In this document: positions 23,959-33,212 of the stretch, piece after piece
Layout of the letters: the number at the start of each line of letters is the position of its first letter
How positions within the stretch are numbered: position 1 is the first letter of the stretch
Source of the DNA: an uncultured Lachnospiraceae bacterium
GTDB lineage: Bacteria; Bacillota; Clostridia; Lachnospirales; Lachnospiraceae
Reading direction: 5' to 3'
Assembly: GCA_910587295.1 (NCBI GenBank)
Contig: CAJULP010000049.1
Span: 14,219-78,218, forward strand
Length of the DNA stretch: 64,000 nt
Translations under genes and position numbers: made by a program
The notes under the pieces: generated by a model
The model's database searches: none
Told to the model about the DNA's origin: nothing
Seen by the model: only the letters and a program-made list of their open reading frames with translations

Positions 23959-26349
23959 TTACACAAGGACCTTCATCTGACTGTCCACAAACTGCTTAAT
24001 ACGGGATGCGTTGCCGTACTTGTGGACTTTTCCGCCCTCAGCGATCACTAAAGTAGGCGCCTGCATCACACCATACTTTCCTGCCAATTCTATATTTTCT
24101 TCCGCATCGATCAAAATATATTTAAAATCCTTCAGGTATTCCTTTGCCAGCTTACAGTTAGGACAGGTTTTTGTCGTAAACAGATAAGCAACCTGCTCCG
24201 GGGTACTTACGGAGACCTTCACGTCATTTTCATAATCCGAGAGCATCACCATACTGGTAACAGGCTTTTTCAAAACAGACTTGGAAATCTCATAGGTCGT
24301 ACGGTTCGCATACTCCTGCAGCTTCCCGTCATTCCAGTTCTGCACCGGCCTGTAGTAGCCCGTGATACGGCTGTAAATTTCAGTCCTCCTGCCACAGTGC
24401 GGGCATACCTTTTGTTCCCCTGCCAGATACCCATGTTCCTTACAGATTGAATAAGTGGGCGAAAGCGTATAATAAGGAAGCTTATAGTTTTCCGCAATGG
24501 TCTTGATCAGATCCGCCGCCGCCTTCCAATCGGGAAGCTTTTCCCCTAAAAATGCATGAAAAACAGTTCCTGACGTGTACAGGGTCTGAAGCTCATCCTG
24601 AATATCCAGTGCGTCAAAGATGTCCTCGGAAAAATCTACCGGCAAATGTGAGGAGTTGGTATAATACGGCGTGTCTCCCTTCTTGCCCGCGGTTTTAATA
24701 GCCGGCCATCTCTTCTTGTCATGCTTTGCAAGACGATAAGTGGTGCTTTCCGCCGGCGTAGCCTCCAGATTATAGAGATCTCCGTACTGCTCCTGGTAAT
24801 CCGATAACCGGTTCCGCATATGGTTTAAAACTTCTTTCGTAAATTCCTGAGTCTTCCGGTCCGTCATATCCGCACGGAGCCAGTTGGCGTTTAGCCCTGC
24901 CTCGTTCATGCCAATCAGCCCGATGGTGGAAAAATGGTTGTCAAAGGTTCCCAAATAGCGCTTCGTGTATGGGTAAAGCCCTTCATTTAACAGCCTGGTG
25001 ATCACATCCCGTTTCATCTTAAGGGACCTGGCCGCAATGTCCATCATCTTGTTCAGGCGCTTGTAAAAATCATCCTTCGTAGCGGAAAGATAAGCGATCC
25101 TTGGCATATTTATGGTGACTACGCCAACGCTTCCCGTACTTTCCCCTGACCCGAAAAATCCCCCTGTCTTTTTTCGAAGTTCCCTAAGGTCAAGGCGCAG
25201 CCTGCAGCACATGCTCCGCACATCGCCGGGCTCCATATCAGAATTAATATAATTAGAAAAATACGGTGTTCCGTATTTTGCCGTCATTTCAAACAAAAGC
25301 CGGTTGTTTTCCGTATCCGACCAATCGAAATCCCTGGTAATGGAATATGTGGGGATGGGGTACTGGAACCCTCTCCCGTTGGCGTCACCTTCGATCATAG
25401 TCTCAATGAACGCCTTGTTGATCATGTCCATTTCCTTCTTACAGTCTTTATATCTAAAATCCATCTCCACACCGCCCACGATAGCAGGCAGTTCCGCCAA
25501 GTCAGAAGGTACCGTCCAGTCAAGGGTGATATTGGAAAAAGGCGCCTGCGTTCCCCAGCGGCTTGGCGTGTTGACACCATAAATAAACGACTCGATACAT
25601 TTTTTAACTTCCTTATAGGAAAGATTGTCCACTTTCACAAAAGGGGCCAGATAGGTATCAAACGAGGAAAATGCCTGTGCGCCTGCCCATTCGTTCTGCA
25701 TAATGCCAAGGAAATTTACCATCTGGTTACACAGCACCGATAAGTGCGCCGCAGGTGCGGAAGTGATCTTTCCGGTAATACCGCCAAGACCTTCCGTAAT
25801 AAGCTGTTTTAAAGACCATCCCGCACAATAACCAGTCAGCATGGAAAGGTCATGGATATGGATGTCCGCATTTCTGTGTGCTTCCGCTATCTCCTCGTCA
25901 TAAATCTCGGAAAGCCAGTAATTTGCAGTGACTGCACCGGAATTGCTCAAAATAAGCCCGCCCACCGAATAGGTGACGGTAGAGTTTTCCTTTACCCGCC
26001 AGTCCTCCACTTTCACATAGCTGTTCACCACATCTTTATAATCCAAAATGGTAGATTTCATGGTGCGGATTTTTTCGCGCTGTTTCCGGTACAAAATATA
26101 TGCCTTGGCAGCTTCCGCATAACCGGCCTGTTCTAAAACTTTCTCCACACTGTCCTGAATATCCTCCACGTGGATACCGTCGTTTTTTACCTTTCCCTGA
26201 AAGTCTGCCGTAACGCGAAGGGCAAGCAGATCTACCACATCATTATTGTACTGCACGTCCGTGGCGTTAAATGCTTTCATAATGGCGTCGCTGATCTTGG
26301 TCAGTGTAAAATCCGCCATTTCCCCTTCTCTTTTTATAACCTGGAACAT
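23959..26349 (-). CDS. nrdD: Class III ribonucleotide reductase with C-terminal glutaredoxin-like domain
   Basis: Anaerobic ribonucleoside-triphosphate reductase, 796 residues. An ATP-cone occupies about residues 1-95 (MFQVIKREGEMADFTLTKIS). The central glycyl-radical barrel includes IHDLSMLTGYCAGWSLKQL and NLEATPAESTTYRLAKHD. The C-terminal zinc site (CKEHGYLAGEQKVCPHCG) precedes the glycyl radical loop SRITGYYRP, radical Gly near residue 664. A thioredoxin/glutaredoxin-like domain of ~80 residues is fused at the end, with active-site CPNC at about 729-732 and a cis-Pro in QAPTLVI. Such fusions are known in the thioredoxin-dependent NrdD group, in contrast to the formate-dependent E. coli type. 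No nrdG activase gene lies next to it. An NrdR box precedes the promoter. Confidence 0.96.
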   Translation of the reverse strand: MFQVIKREGEMADFTLTKISDAIMKAFNATDVQYNNDVVDLLALRVTADFQGKVKNDGIHVEDIQDSVEKVLEQAGYAEAAKAYILYRKQREKIRTMKSTILDYKDVVNSYVKVEDWRVKENSTVTYSVGGLILSNSGAVTANYWLSEIYDEEIAEAHRNADIHIHDLSMLTGYCAGWSLKQLITEGLGGITGKITSAPAAHLSVLCNQMVNFLGIMQNEWAGAQAFSSFDTYLAPFVKVDNLSYKEVKKCIESFIYGVNTPSRWGTQAPFSNITLDWTVPSDLAELPAIVGGVEMDFRYKDCKKEMDMINKAFIETMIEGDANGRGFQYPIPTYSITRDFDWSDTENNRLLFEMTAKYGTPYFSNYINSDMEPGDVRSMCCRLRLDLRELRKKTGGFFGSGESTGSVGVVTINMPRIAYLSATKDDFYKRLNKMMDIAARSLKMKRDVITRLLNEGLYPYTKRYLGTFDNHFSTIGLIGMNEAGLNANWLRADMTDRKTQEFTKEVLNHMRNRLSDYQEQYGDLYNLEATPAESTTYRLAKHDKKRWPAIKTAGKKGDTPYYTNSSHLPVDFSEDIFDALDIQDELQTLYTSGTVFHAFLGEKLPDWKAAADLIKTIAENYKLPYYTLSPTYSICKEHGYLAGEQKVCPHCGRRTEIYSRITGYYRPVQNWNDGKLQEYANRTTYEISKSVLKKPVTSMVMLSDYENDVKVSVSTPEQVAYLFTTKTCPNCKLAKEYLKDFKYILIDAEENIELAGKYGVMQAPTLVIAEGGKVHKYGNASRIKQFVDSQMKVLV

Positions 26350-26413
26350 GAAATTTCCCCCTTTGATATTTTCCTACTGGTTTACATAATTCCCAGAAAA
26401 ACCGTATACAAAG

Positions 26414-26442
26414 AGTTTATCATCCGCCTAATTAAAAGTCAA
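26414..26442 (-). promoter_or_regulatory. Promoter of nrdD
   Basis: On the minus strand TTGACT (26437-26442), a 17-nt spacer and TAAACT (26414-26419). Confidence 0.75.
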
Positions 26443-26448
26443 CCACAA

Positions 26449-26464
26449 ACACAAGATATTGTGT
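26449..26464. promoter_or_regulatory. NrdR box
   Basis: ACACAAGATATTGTGT fits the NrdR consensus (acaCwAtATaTwGtgt) and lies 6 bp upstream of the nrdD -35 box. NrdR is the nucleotide-sensing repressor of ribonucleotide reductase genes; its gene is not in this window. A convincing second box at the usual spacing is not evident. Confidence 0.8.
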
Positions 26465-26497
26465 TACCATAACATTGTTAACATAAATATGGTAACA

Positions 26498-27541
26498 TCA
26501 GCGTGTCTGTAAAAACGTGTGCTCCCGCTTCGCCACCTGGTCATCCGGGTAATTTTTCAGATAACTCCCCATCAGCACTTCCGCCTGCCTGTATTCCCCA
26601 AGGTACTCATAGGCAATGATCTCATTCATTTTCAGAGTCTGCATCATACCGTTATTTTCGACATTCATGGCAGCCTGAAAAGCCGTCAGCGCCCCTTGGT
26701 AATCCTCCAGATTCATCTTACAAAGGCCAAGCTGGTTTAAGACCTGCGGGTTAGGTTCGTTATTGTCCAGGTAAGTATTATATACGCTGATCGCATAATT
26801 ACTGTCTCCAAGGATCTCATGGGTCTTTCCCAAAAACAGCACCGCCTCATAGCCGCTCTCATCCCTTGCTTTTTCCAGATAGGTACGGGCGTTTTCATAG
26901 TCCTCCAAAAAATAGCAGATCCTGCCTTTTTCAAAATTCGTCATATTCTTCGTTCCGCCATCCATGGCAGCCTGAAGATACTCCTGTCCAACCTCTCGGA
27001 AACCATTGCCTTCTAACACTTCATAAATATCAATCAGCCTGTTATAATCACTTTTATTTAAGGAAATGGTCTTGTCAAAATCTGCCCTTGCGGCTTCCAT
27101 ATTTCCCTGTTCCGTATAGATGACACCCCTCAGGTAATAGGCATCCCGCTCCCCTTCCTCAAGGGCCACGATCGCATTATAAACCCTGACCGCCTTATCT
27201 TTTTCTCCCAGTTTGTAATATGCCGTGGCAAGATAATAATTGATGTCATAGTCCAAAGGCCCAATCCGCCCGTCACTGCCTGCAAGGGCGCCCTCCAAAG
27301 CCGCGGCCGCCTCCGCATACATGGTCTTTCCCATATAGGCAAGCCCTTCCCCCCTAAGGATCAGCCGTTCATTTTCTTTTGCTTCCCTTGCCGCCTGAAA
27401 ACTTGCAAGCGCATTGTCATACTCTAAGGCTTCCACCTGTTCCATCCCTGCGCTGATATTTGCATTTCCGCCTGCGCCGCACCCGGAAAAAAGGACTGCC
27501 GAACATAAAAGCGCCGCTGCCATATACCGTTTCTTCTTCAT
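26498..27541 (-). CDS. TPR-repeat lipoprotein
   Basis: About 347 residues from ATG 27541, which has GGAGAG 7 nt upstream and gives a clean signal peptide (MKKKRYMAAALLCSAVLFSGC, lipobox FSGC). In-frame upstream starts at 27559 and 27595 would put charged residues before it. The rest is a series of about eight tetratricopeptide-like helical pairs, for example YLATAYYKLGEKDKAVRVYN and YYLRGVIYTEQGNMEAARAD. Presumably an exported scaffold for protein contacts. It follows the methyltransferase gene by about 65 bp. No partner can be named. Confidence 0.9.
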   Translation of the reverse strand: MKKKRYMAAALLCSAVLFSGCGAGGNANISAGMEQVEALEYDNALASFQAAREAKENERLILRGEGLAYMGKTMYAEAAAALEGALAGSDGRIGPLDYDINYYLATAYYKLGEKDKAVRVYNAIVALEEGERDAYYLRGVIYTEQGNMEAARADFDKTISLNKSDYNRLIDIYEVLEGNGFREVGQEYLQAAMDGGTKNMTNFEKGRICYFLEDYENARTYLEKARDESGYEAVLFLGKTHEILGDSNYAISVYNTYLDNNEPNPQVLNQLGLCKMNLEDYQGALTAFQAAMNVENNGMMQTLKMNEIIAYEYLGEYRQAEVLMGSYLKNYPDDQVAKREHTFLQTR

Positions 27542-27606
27542 CCAATCTCTCCATGCCATACCTGTTGTTTCAACCTGTTTTCTTTCTTTCGCCAACTCCG
27601 CCCTGC

Positions 27607-28890
27607 TTATTTTCTAAGCCCTTTTGGATAATGATTCTTCATGATACCGCCTGAAAGCTTCCCAAATCCCAGCGAGTATCCTTCCACACAGATCAGATAC
27701 CAGCCCTTTTCCCCTTCCGCGGCAAAGGTTTCCCCTTTTACATACTTCCCGGCCTGCTCTAAGGACAGGTCGTGGGAAAATACGGCCTCCTCCGGTTTCA
27801 GGAAAAGCGCCAGGGCATGGGAAGGCTCAAACCGGTCCTTTTTCACCGTTCCCAAATGCAGTCCGGCCCGCAGCGCTTTCAGCCCCTTTAATGACGGACA
27901 TTCCTCTGGTACAAGGTAAAGCTGGACTCCAAACATTACATAGATTCCCTGAAAATCCCTTTTCAGGTACTTTGACTTAAAGGCAAGCCACTCTTTGCAG
28001 TCCTTTTCCTTCATCCCTCTTTCCACGCCAAAGACGGCAGCTTCCCCTTTGCTGTCCCCGTCTTTTGTAAAGCGGGCTAAAAAATGGCCCTCCCCTTTCA
28101 CTTTATGGGGCCAAAGCCGCATAGACTCTTCCAAAGAAAACTCCGGGTGTTCCTTTAAAAACCAGTTCACGTTTTCTTCATTCTCTTCAGGCGCAAAGGT
28201 ACAGGTAGAATACACCATCGCGCCGCCTTTCTTTAACATGCCGGCGGCGTATTCCATGATCTCCCGCTGCCTTGCCGCACACATGACCACGTTATCTGCG
28301 CTCCACTGACCTGCTGCCTCCTCATTTTTGCGGAACATCCCCTCACCGGAGCAGGGAGCGTCCACTAATATCCTGTCAAAGGCTTCCGGAAACCGCTCCG
28401 CAAGATAAGCAGGCTCGTGGTTTAAGACAAGAGCGTTTCCTACTCCCATCCGCTCCACGTTTTCCGACAGGATCTTTGCCCTCTGAGGGTGGATCTCATT
28501 GCAGATCAAAAGCCCCTGCCCGCCTAACGCATCCGCAATCTGGGTGCTCTTCCCTCCCGGTGCGGCACACAGGTCTAAGATCCTCTCCCCCGGAAGTGCG
28601 CCAAGGGCGCAGGCAGGCGCCATAGCGCTTGCCTCTTGAATATAATACACCCCTGCCTCGTGGAATGGATGCTTTCCCGGATGGGATTCTTCCTTATAAT
28701 AATAACCGCCCAAAGCCCAGGGCACCTCTTCCCCGAAAAAATCCGCCTTTTCCCGTACGCTCTCTTTCCCGTCCTTCAAATGGTTAATGCGGAGGGATTG
28801 AAATCTGGGCTGGCTGTAACTTTCCAGAAAGCTTTCGTATTCTTCTCCCAGAAGTTTTTCCATTCTACATAAAAATTGCTCCGGTAACAT
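27607..28890 (-). CDS. RsmF-like rRNA (cytosine-C5) methyltransferase
   Basis: SAM-dependent 5-methylcytosine methyltransferase of the NOL1/NOP2/Sun family acting on 16S rRNA (or tRNA). 427 residues. SAM motif I LDLCAAPGGKSTQIADAL, the first catalytic cysteine in ILVDAPCSGEGMFRKN, and the second in VYSTCTFAPEENEENV are all visible. The C-terminal ~140 residues form a PUA/RsmF-B-like RNA-binding part (LPFFKAG-like features are not obvious, but LALFLKPEEA is). The start MLPEQFLCRMEKLLGEEY matches the family. It lies 34 bp after the GH3 gene. Confidence 0.93.
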   Translation of the reverse strand: MLPEQFLCRMEKLLGEEYESFLESYSQPRFQSLRINHLKDGKESVREKADFFGEEVPWALGGYYYKEESHPGKHPFHEAGVYYIQEASAMAPACALGALPGERILDLCAAPGGKSTQIADALGGQGLLICNEIHPQRAKILSENVERMGVGNALVLNHEPAYLAERFPEAFDRILVDAPCSGEGMFRKNEEAAGQWSADNVVMCAARQREIMEYAAGMLKKGGAMVYSTCTFAPEENEENVNWFLKEHPEFSLEESMRLWPHKVKGEGHFLARFTKDGDSKGEAAVFGVERGMKEKDCKEWLAFKSKYLKRDFQGIYVMFGVQLYLVPEECPSLKGLKALRAGLHLGTVKKDRFEPSHALALFLKPEEAVFSHDLSLEQAGKYVKGETFAAEGEKGWYLICVEGYSLGFGKLSGGIMKNHYPKGLRK

Positions 28891-28924
28891 GGTATATCCT
28901 TACTTTTCCTCTCATAAACACACA

Positions 28925-31342
28925 TTAATCCATCTTCAAAATCAGGCCTAAAATCCGTTTTACACAGACTTCCATTTCTTCCCGGGATAATGCTCCGCTC
29001 TTAAGGCCTTTTAAAAGGTTTTCCGGCACGCCGCATGCCATCTTCATGTCGTTGCCCGCCTTTACTTCCTTACAATGCTCCCCTAACGTCCACCAGTCCG
29101 TGGTGACCATCCCCTGATAGCCCCACTCGCCGCGCAGGATATCTTCCAAAAGCGCCCTGCACTCAGATGCCCGATGGCCGTTGATAATGTTATAGGAGGA
29201 CATGATACACCAGGGATCTGCCGTCTTTACGATGATCTCAAATGCCTTTAAATAAATTTCCCTGAGAGCACGCTCTGAAACCCTGGAATCACTGTCTCTT
29301 CTGTTGGTCTCCTTGTTATTACATGCAAAGTGCTTCACACACGCCGCAATATGCTGAGACTGGATCCCCTTCACCATCGCTGCCGCCATTACGCCGGTCA
29401 GATACGGGTCTTCGGAATAGTACTCAAAGTTCCTTCCGCAAAGAGGGCTTCTATGGATATTTACTGCGGGAGTCAGCCAAACGCCGATATTGTTTTCCTT
29501 CACTTCCTTTGCTCCTGCCTCACCTACCTCAAAAACCAACTCAGGGTTAAAGGTACATGCAAGCAGTGTGGCACAGGGCCATGCCGTGGTATGAACTCCG
29601 CACTCCGGCACGATCCGAAGCCCGGCAGGTCCATCCGCCGTCATCACATTAGGGATCCCGTACTCCGGCAGGTTCCCAAAGCCAAAGGTATTGGCAACAC
29701 CTGTGTTGGGCTGGCCGCCAAGCAAATGTGCCAGCTCCTCCTCCGTAAGCTGCGCCGTAAATTCATCTAAGGTCATTTTCCCTTCCGCCACATCCATAAG
29801 AGGGCGTACCCCCTCCTTGTAAGGATGGGTCCAGCAGTTTCTCCCCTCCTGGGCACGGACTGCAGGCATATAGCCGTCCAGCTTTTCCGCAGGCGTCTTC
29901 TCCACCAGAATAGCATTGGGATCGTTTCCCGTTTTCGTTGGAAGCGTCTCCATCGCTCCGTCAGCGCACATCCGCTCCTTTAACCCTGTGGGGGATAATT
30001 GTTCGGATAATTGCCGCACCACCTTAGGGCCTTCCAGATGACAGACCAGATCCAGCTTTTCCGCATCCCGGACAGAATTTCCCACATAAAAGGCATAATC
30101 CCCTTCTTCCAGCACATAAGCGGACTTACATACCTTACCAAGGTCATCATAGGAAGCCAGAGTATCTATGGAAAAATCAATGGACAAAACCTGCGACTCA
30201 CCAGGCTTTAATTCCCTTGTCTTTTCAAAGGCGATCAATACCCGGGCCGGTTTCCCCAGTTTTCCCTGTGGAGCCTGTCCGTAGATCTGAACGACTTCTT
30301 TCCCTTCTTTTTTACCGGTATTCGTGACTGTAACCGGAAGGGTATACGTTCCGTCCTCCCCGAAAGCCTCTCCTTGATCTATTTGGAAAGAGGTGTAGGA
30401 AAGTCCATAGCCAAAAGGATAGTTGACTTTTTCCGCCGCCCCCAGCATGGTTTCAAAATAACGGTATCCCACATAGATATCCTCTGTGTAATCCACGCAA
30501 CTTTCCGAATCATGAAAGGCTGCCGTGGAAGGGTAATCCTCCAACGCCCCCGCAAAGGTGTCGGAAAGCTTTCCGGAAGGATTCCCGATCCCGCATAACA
30601 GCTCTGCCGCCGCGCGCCCGCCTTCCATGCCTCCCTGCCATGCCATCAAAACGGACTTTATCTTATCTTCTCTTACAAACCAGGAAGTATCCACCATGCC
30701 GCCTACATTTAAGACCACCACGATCTTGTCGAAATGCTTTTTCACGGATTCCACCATGGCAGTTTCTCCATCAGACAGATAAAAGTCGCCTCTCTCAAAG
30801 AGCTTTCTGGACTTCTTTAAAAGTCCTTCTTCCTTTTCCTCATCCTGCTTTCCTTCGTCAAAGCTGCTCTTCCTGTCCCAGCCTTCGCCGGAAAACCGGC
30901 AGATGCTGATCACCGCCGTATCGGTAAACGCCCTTGCCTTTTTCACCAGTTCCTCCGAAAGCACAGGTTCCGCCGTCATCCCCGGCTCTGCCCCTTCCGC
31001 ATACTGCCTGTCCACATCCTTCCGGTAAAAATCTGAAAGTTCTTCATATAAGCTGACGTATTCCCCAAGGGCTTTTAAACCGTCATGGAGATTGACCACA
31101 TAGTCCACCGTCACGTCGCCGCTTCCGCCGCCGCCCTTTACGTAATCAAAACATGCCTTTCCAAACAACGCAAGCCTGCTCCCCTTAGAAAAGGGAAGCA
31201 GGCCGTTATTCTTTAAAAGCACCATGCCTTCTTTTGCTGCGTCTTTTGACAACTGCCTGTGGGCAGCACAGGCTGTTACCTTTTCCCCGTTTTCCGAAAG
31301 GGGAATGTTGGGTTGGAACTTAATCCTTTGCCATTTGTTCAT
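28925..31342 (-). CDS. GH3 beta-glycosidase with swapped domain order
   Basis: Glycoside hydrolase family 3, 805 residues from ATG 31342, which has AAGGAGA 7 nt upstream (the frame extends 10 codons further). Domain order is reversed relative to standard GH3. The alpha/beta-sandwich C-type domain comes first (AAKEGMVLLKNNGLLPF near residue 35), then a fibronectin-like domain (VTVTNTGKKEGKEVVQIYGQ). The TIM-barrel with the nucleophile comes last. The nucleophile is probably the Asp in GMVTTDWWTLGEH, near residue 749. Similar permuted beta-glucosidases are known from Ruminococcus and Butyrivibrio. There is no signal peptide, so it is cytosolic and acts on an imported glycoside. It follows kdgK in the sugar-acid cluster. 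Confidence 0.93.
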   Translation of the reverse strand: MNKWQRIKFQPNIPLSENGEKVTACAAHRQLSKDAAKEGMVLLKNNGLLPFSKGSRLALFGKACFDYVKGGGGSGDVTVDYVVNLHDGLKALGEYVSLYEELSDFYRKDVDRQYAEGAEPGMTAEPVLSEELVKKARAFTDTAVISICRFSGEGWDRKSSFDEGKQDEEKEEGLLKKSRKLFERGDFYLSDGETAMVESVKKHFDKIVVVLNVGGMVDTSWFVREDKIKSVLMAWQGGMEGGRAAAELLCGIGNPSGKLSDTFAGALEDYPSTAAFHDSESCVDYTEDIYVGYRYFETMLGAAEKVNYPFGYGLSYTSFQIDQGEAFGEDGTYTLPVTVTNTGKKEGKEVVQIYGQAPQGKLGKPARVLIAFEKTRELKPGESQVLSIDFSIDTLASYDDLGKVCKSAYVLEEGDYAFYVGNSVRDAEKLDLVCHLEGPKVVRQLSEQLSPTGLKERMCADGAMETLPTKTGNDPNAILVEKTPAEKLDGYMPAVRAQEGRNCWTHPYKEGVRPLMDVAEGKMTLDEFTAQLTEEELAHLLGGQPNTGVANTFGFGNLPEYGIPNVMTADGPAGLRIVPECGVHTTAWPCATLLACTFNPELVFEVGEAGAKEVKENNIGVWLTPAVNIHRSPLCGRNFEYYSEDPYLTGVMAAAMVKGIQSQHIAACVKHFACNNKETNRRDSDSRVSERALREIYLKAFEIIVKTADPWCIMSSYNIINGHRASECRALLEDILRGEWGYQGMVTTDWWTLGEHCKEVKAGNDMKMACGVPENLLKGLKSGALSREEMEVCVKRILGLILKMD

Positions 31343-31375
31343 TACGGTTCTCCTTTTACAGTTTTCCCGCAAAGC

Positions 31376-32476
31376 TTACCGTTGAACCCTGGCACCTGCC
31401 CCTCCCATGATGGCTTCTACTTCTTTCTTACTTGCCATGGTAGTATCTCCCGGCGTAGTCATCGCCAGCGCACCGTGGGCAGCGCCGTAATTCACTGCAA
31501 GCTCTGCGTCTCCTGTTGCTATCATACCATAAATCAGCCCAGATGCAAAGGAATCTCCTCCACCAACACGGTCCATAATTTCAAGGCCCTTATAATCCTT
31601 AGCCTTGTAGATCTCCCCGTCTGCCCAGCAGATCGCACTCCAGTCGTTTACCGTTGCCGTCTTTACTTCACGAAGTGTGGTGGCAACTGCCTTAAAGTTA
31701 GGGTATGTTTTGGCAGCTTCATTGATCATCTTCTTATAGCCGTCAAGATTTAACTCCTTTAAGTTCTCATCGTTCCCTTCCACCTCAAAACCAAGGCATG
31801 CGGTAAAGTCTTCTTCGTTTCCGATCATCACGTCCACATATTTTGCAATTTCCCTATTCACTTCCTGCGCCTTTGCCTGGCCGCCGATGGCACTCCACAT
31901 AGACGGACGGTAGTTCAGATCATAAGAAACAATTGTTCCGTATTTCTTTGCCGTCTTGATGGCTTCAATGACCGTCTTACAGGACTGCTCGGACAAAGCC
32001 GCATAAATACCTCCTGTGTGGAGCCAGCGCACACCCAGTTCCCCGAAAATATATTCAAAATCAAAATCTTCCGGCGTTGCCTTCGAGATTGCCGTGTTGG
32101 CACGGTCGGAACAGCCCACCGCCCCGCGGATGCCAAAGCCCCGTTCCGTAAAGTTTAATCCGTTCCTGCAGGTACGCCCGATTCCGTCTGTCTTCATCCA
32201 TTTGATCAAAGAGGTATCCACGCCGCCCTGATTAATGAAATCTTCCATCAGCATACCTACTTCATTATCCGCAAACGCCGTGATCACTGCCGTGTTCAGC
32301 TTAAAGCATTTCCGAAGGCCGCGGATCACATTGTACTCCCCGCCCCCTTCCCATGCACGGAAAGATCTAGCTGTACGGATCCTTCCCTCGCCGGGATCTA
32401 AACGCAGCATGACTTCCCCAAGCGATACGGCATCGAACTTACATTCTTCTGCAGGTCTTAAATTCAAATTCATCAT
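31376..32476 (-). CDS. kdgK: 2-keto-3-deoxygluconate kinase
   Basis: PfkB-family sugar kinase that phosphorylates 2-keto-3-deoxygluconate (KDG) to KDPG. 366 residues. N-terminal substrate region DAVSLGEVMLRLDPGEGRIR with FRAWEGGGEYNV is typical of KDG kinases; the catalytic base and anion hole are in DRVGGGDSFASGLIYG. It lies directly downstream of KDPG aldolase, the enzyme that uses its product. The substrate is inferred from family resemblance plus neighbours. Confidence 0.9.
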   Translation of the reverse strand: MMNLNLRPAEECKFDAVSLGEVMLRLDPGEGRIRTARSFRAWEGGGEYNVIRGLRKCFKLNTAVITAFADNEVGMLMEDFINQGGVDTSLIKWMKTDGIGRTCRNGLNFTERGFGIRGAVGCSDRANTAISKATPEDFDFEYIFGELGVRWLHTGGIYAALSEQSCKTVIEAIKTAKKYGTIVSYDLNYRPSMWSAIGGQAKAQEVNREIAKYVDVMIGNEEDFTACLGFEVEGNDENLKELNLDGYKKMINEAAKTYPNFKAVATTLREVKTATVNDWSAICWADGEIYKAKDYKGLEIMDRVGGGDSFASGLIYGMIATGDAELAVNYGAAHGALAMTTPGDTTMASKKEVEAIMGGAGARVQR

Positions 32477-32532
32477 CTACCTCATTTCCGCGCAGCTTTC
32501 TGCGCAACTTACTATCTGATCTTCTGTTATCC

Positions 32533-33174
32533 TTATCCGCGGATTTGGGCGGCAAGTTTTACCGCTTCCGCCGTAAGGCGCTCAATCTCCTCAAAGTTAC
32601 CGGCTTCTATCAAATCACCCTTCACCATCCAGCTTCCGCCGCAGGCCGTAATGGACTTGCACTCTAAAAATTCTTTTAAATTCTTTGCACTGACCCCGCC
32701 TGTAGGCATAAACTTAAGCCCTACATAAGGAGCCGCAAGCGCTTTGATAGCAGCCACGCCGCCAAACTGCTGTGCCGGGAAGAACTTCACCACCCGAAGC
32801 CCTCTCTTTACTGCCTGAGCGACCTCGGAAGGCGTGATGCATCCCGGGAATACAGGAATCCCTTTCTCCAAACAGTAATCCACGATCTCCGGGTCAAAAC
32901 CAGGGCTTACGATAAACTTAGCGCCTGCCGCAACTGCCTCATCCACCTGCTTCACCGTAAGGACCGTACCTGCCCCCACCAGCATTTCCGGAAATTCCTG
33001 TGTCATCTTCCTGATGCTCTCCGCCGCTGCCGCCGTGCGGAACGTTACCTCTGCGCAGGGCAGCCCGCCCTGGCACAATGCTTTTGCAAGAGGAACCGCA
33101 TCCTTTGCATCCTGCAGTACCACTACCGGCACGACTCCAAGCGCTTCAATTTTTGCTTCCATTTCCATACTCAT
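32533..33174 (-). CDS. eda: KDPG aldolase
   Basis: Splits 2-keto-3-deoxy-6-phosphogluconate to pyruvate and glyceraldehyde 3-phosphate. 213 residues, the family norm. The Schiff-base lysine is in LRVVKFFPAQQFGG, the Glu in LPCAEVTFRT, and the phosphate loop in FMPTGGVS. It sits between the dehydratase and the kinase in one operon. Ribosome binding site AAGGAG 9 nt upstream of the ATG. Confidence 0.95.
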   Translation of the reverse strand: MSMEMEAKIEALGVVPVVVLQDAKDAVPLAKALCQGGLPCAEVTFRTAAAAESIRKMTQEFPEMLVGAGTVLTVKQVDEAVAAGAKFIVSPGFDPEIVDYCLEKGIPVFPGCITPSEVAQAVKRGLRVVKFFPAQQFGGVAAIKALAAPYVGLKFMPTGGVSAKNLKEFLECKSITACGGSWMVKGDLIEAGNFEEIERLTAEAVKLAAQIRG

Positions 33175-33212
33175 GATCCTCTTCTCCTTTTCTTCTATCC
33201 TATTTTCTAATT

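Noticed and set aside
26463..26496. GTTACCAT/ATGGTAAC inverted repeat as a terminator for the TPR gene
   Set aside because: No T-tract, AT-rich loop, and it lies on the promoter side of nrdD; an operator is more plausible.
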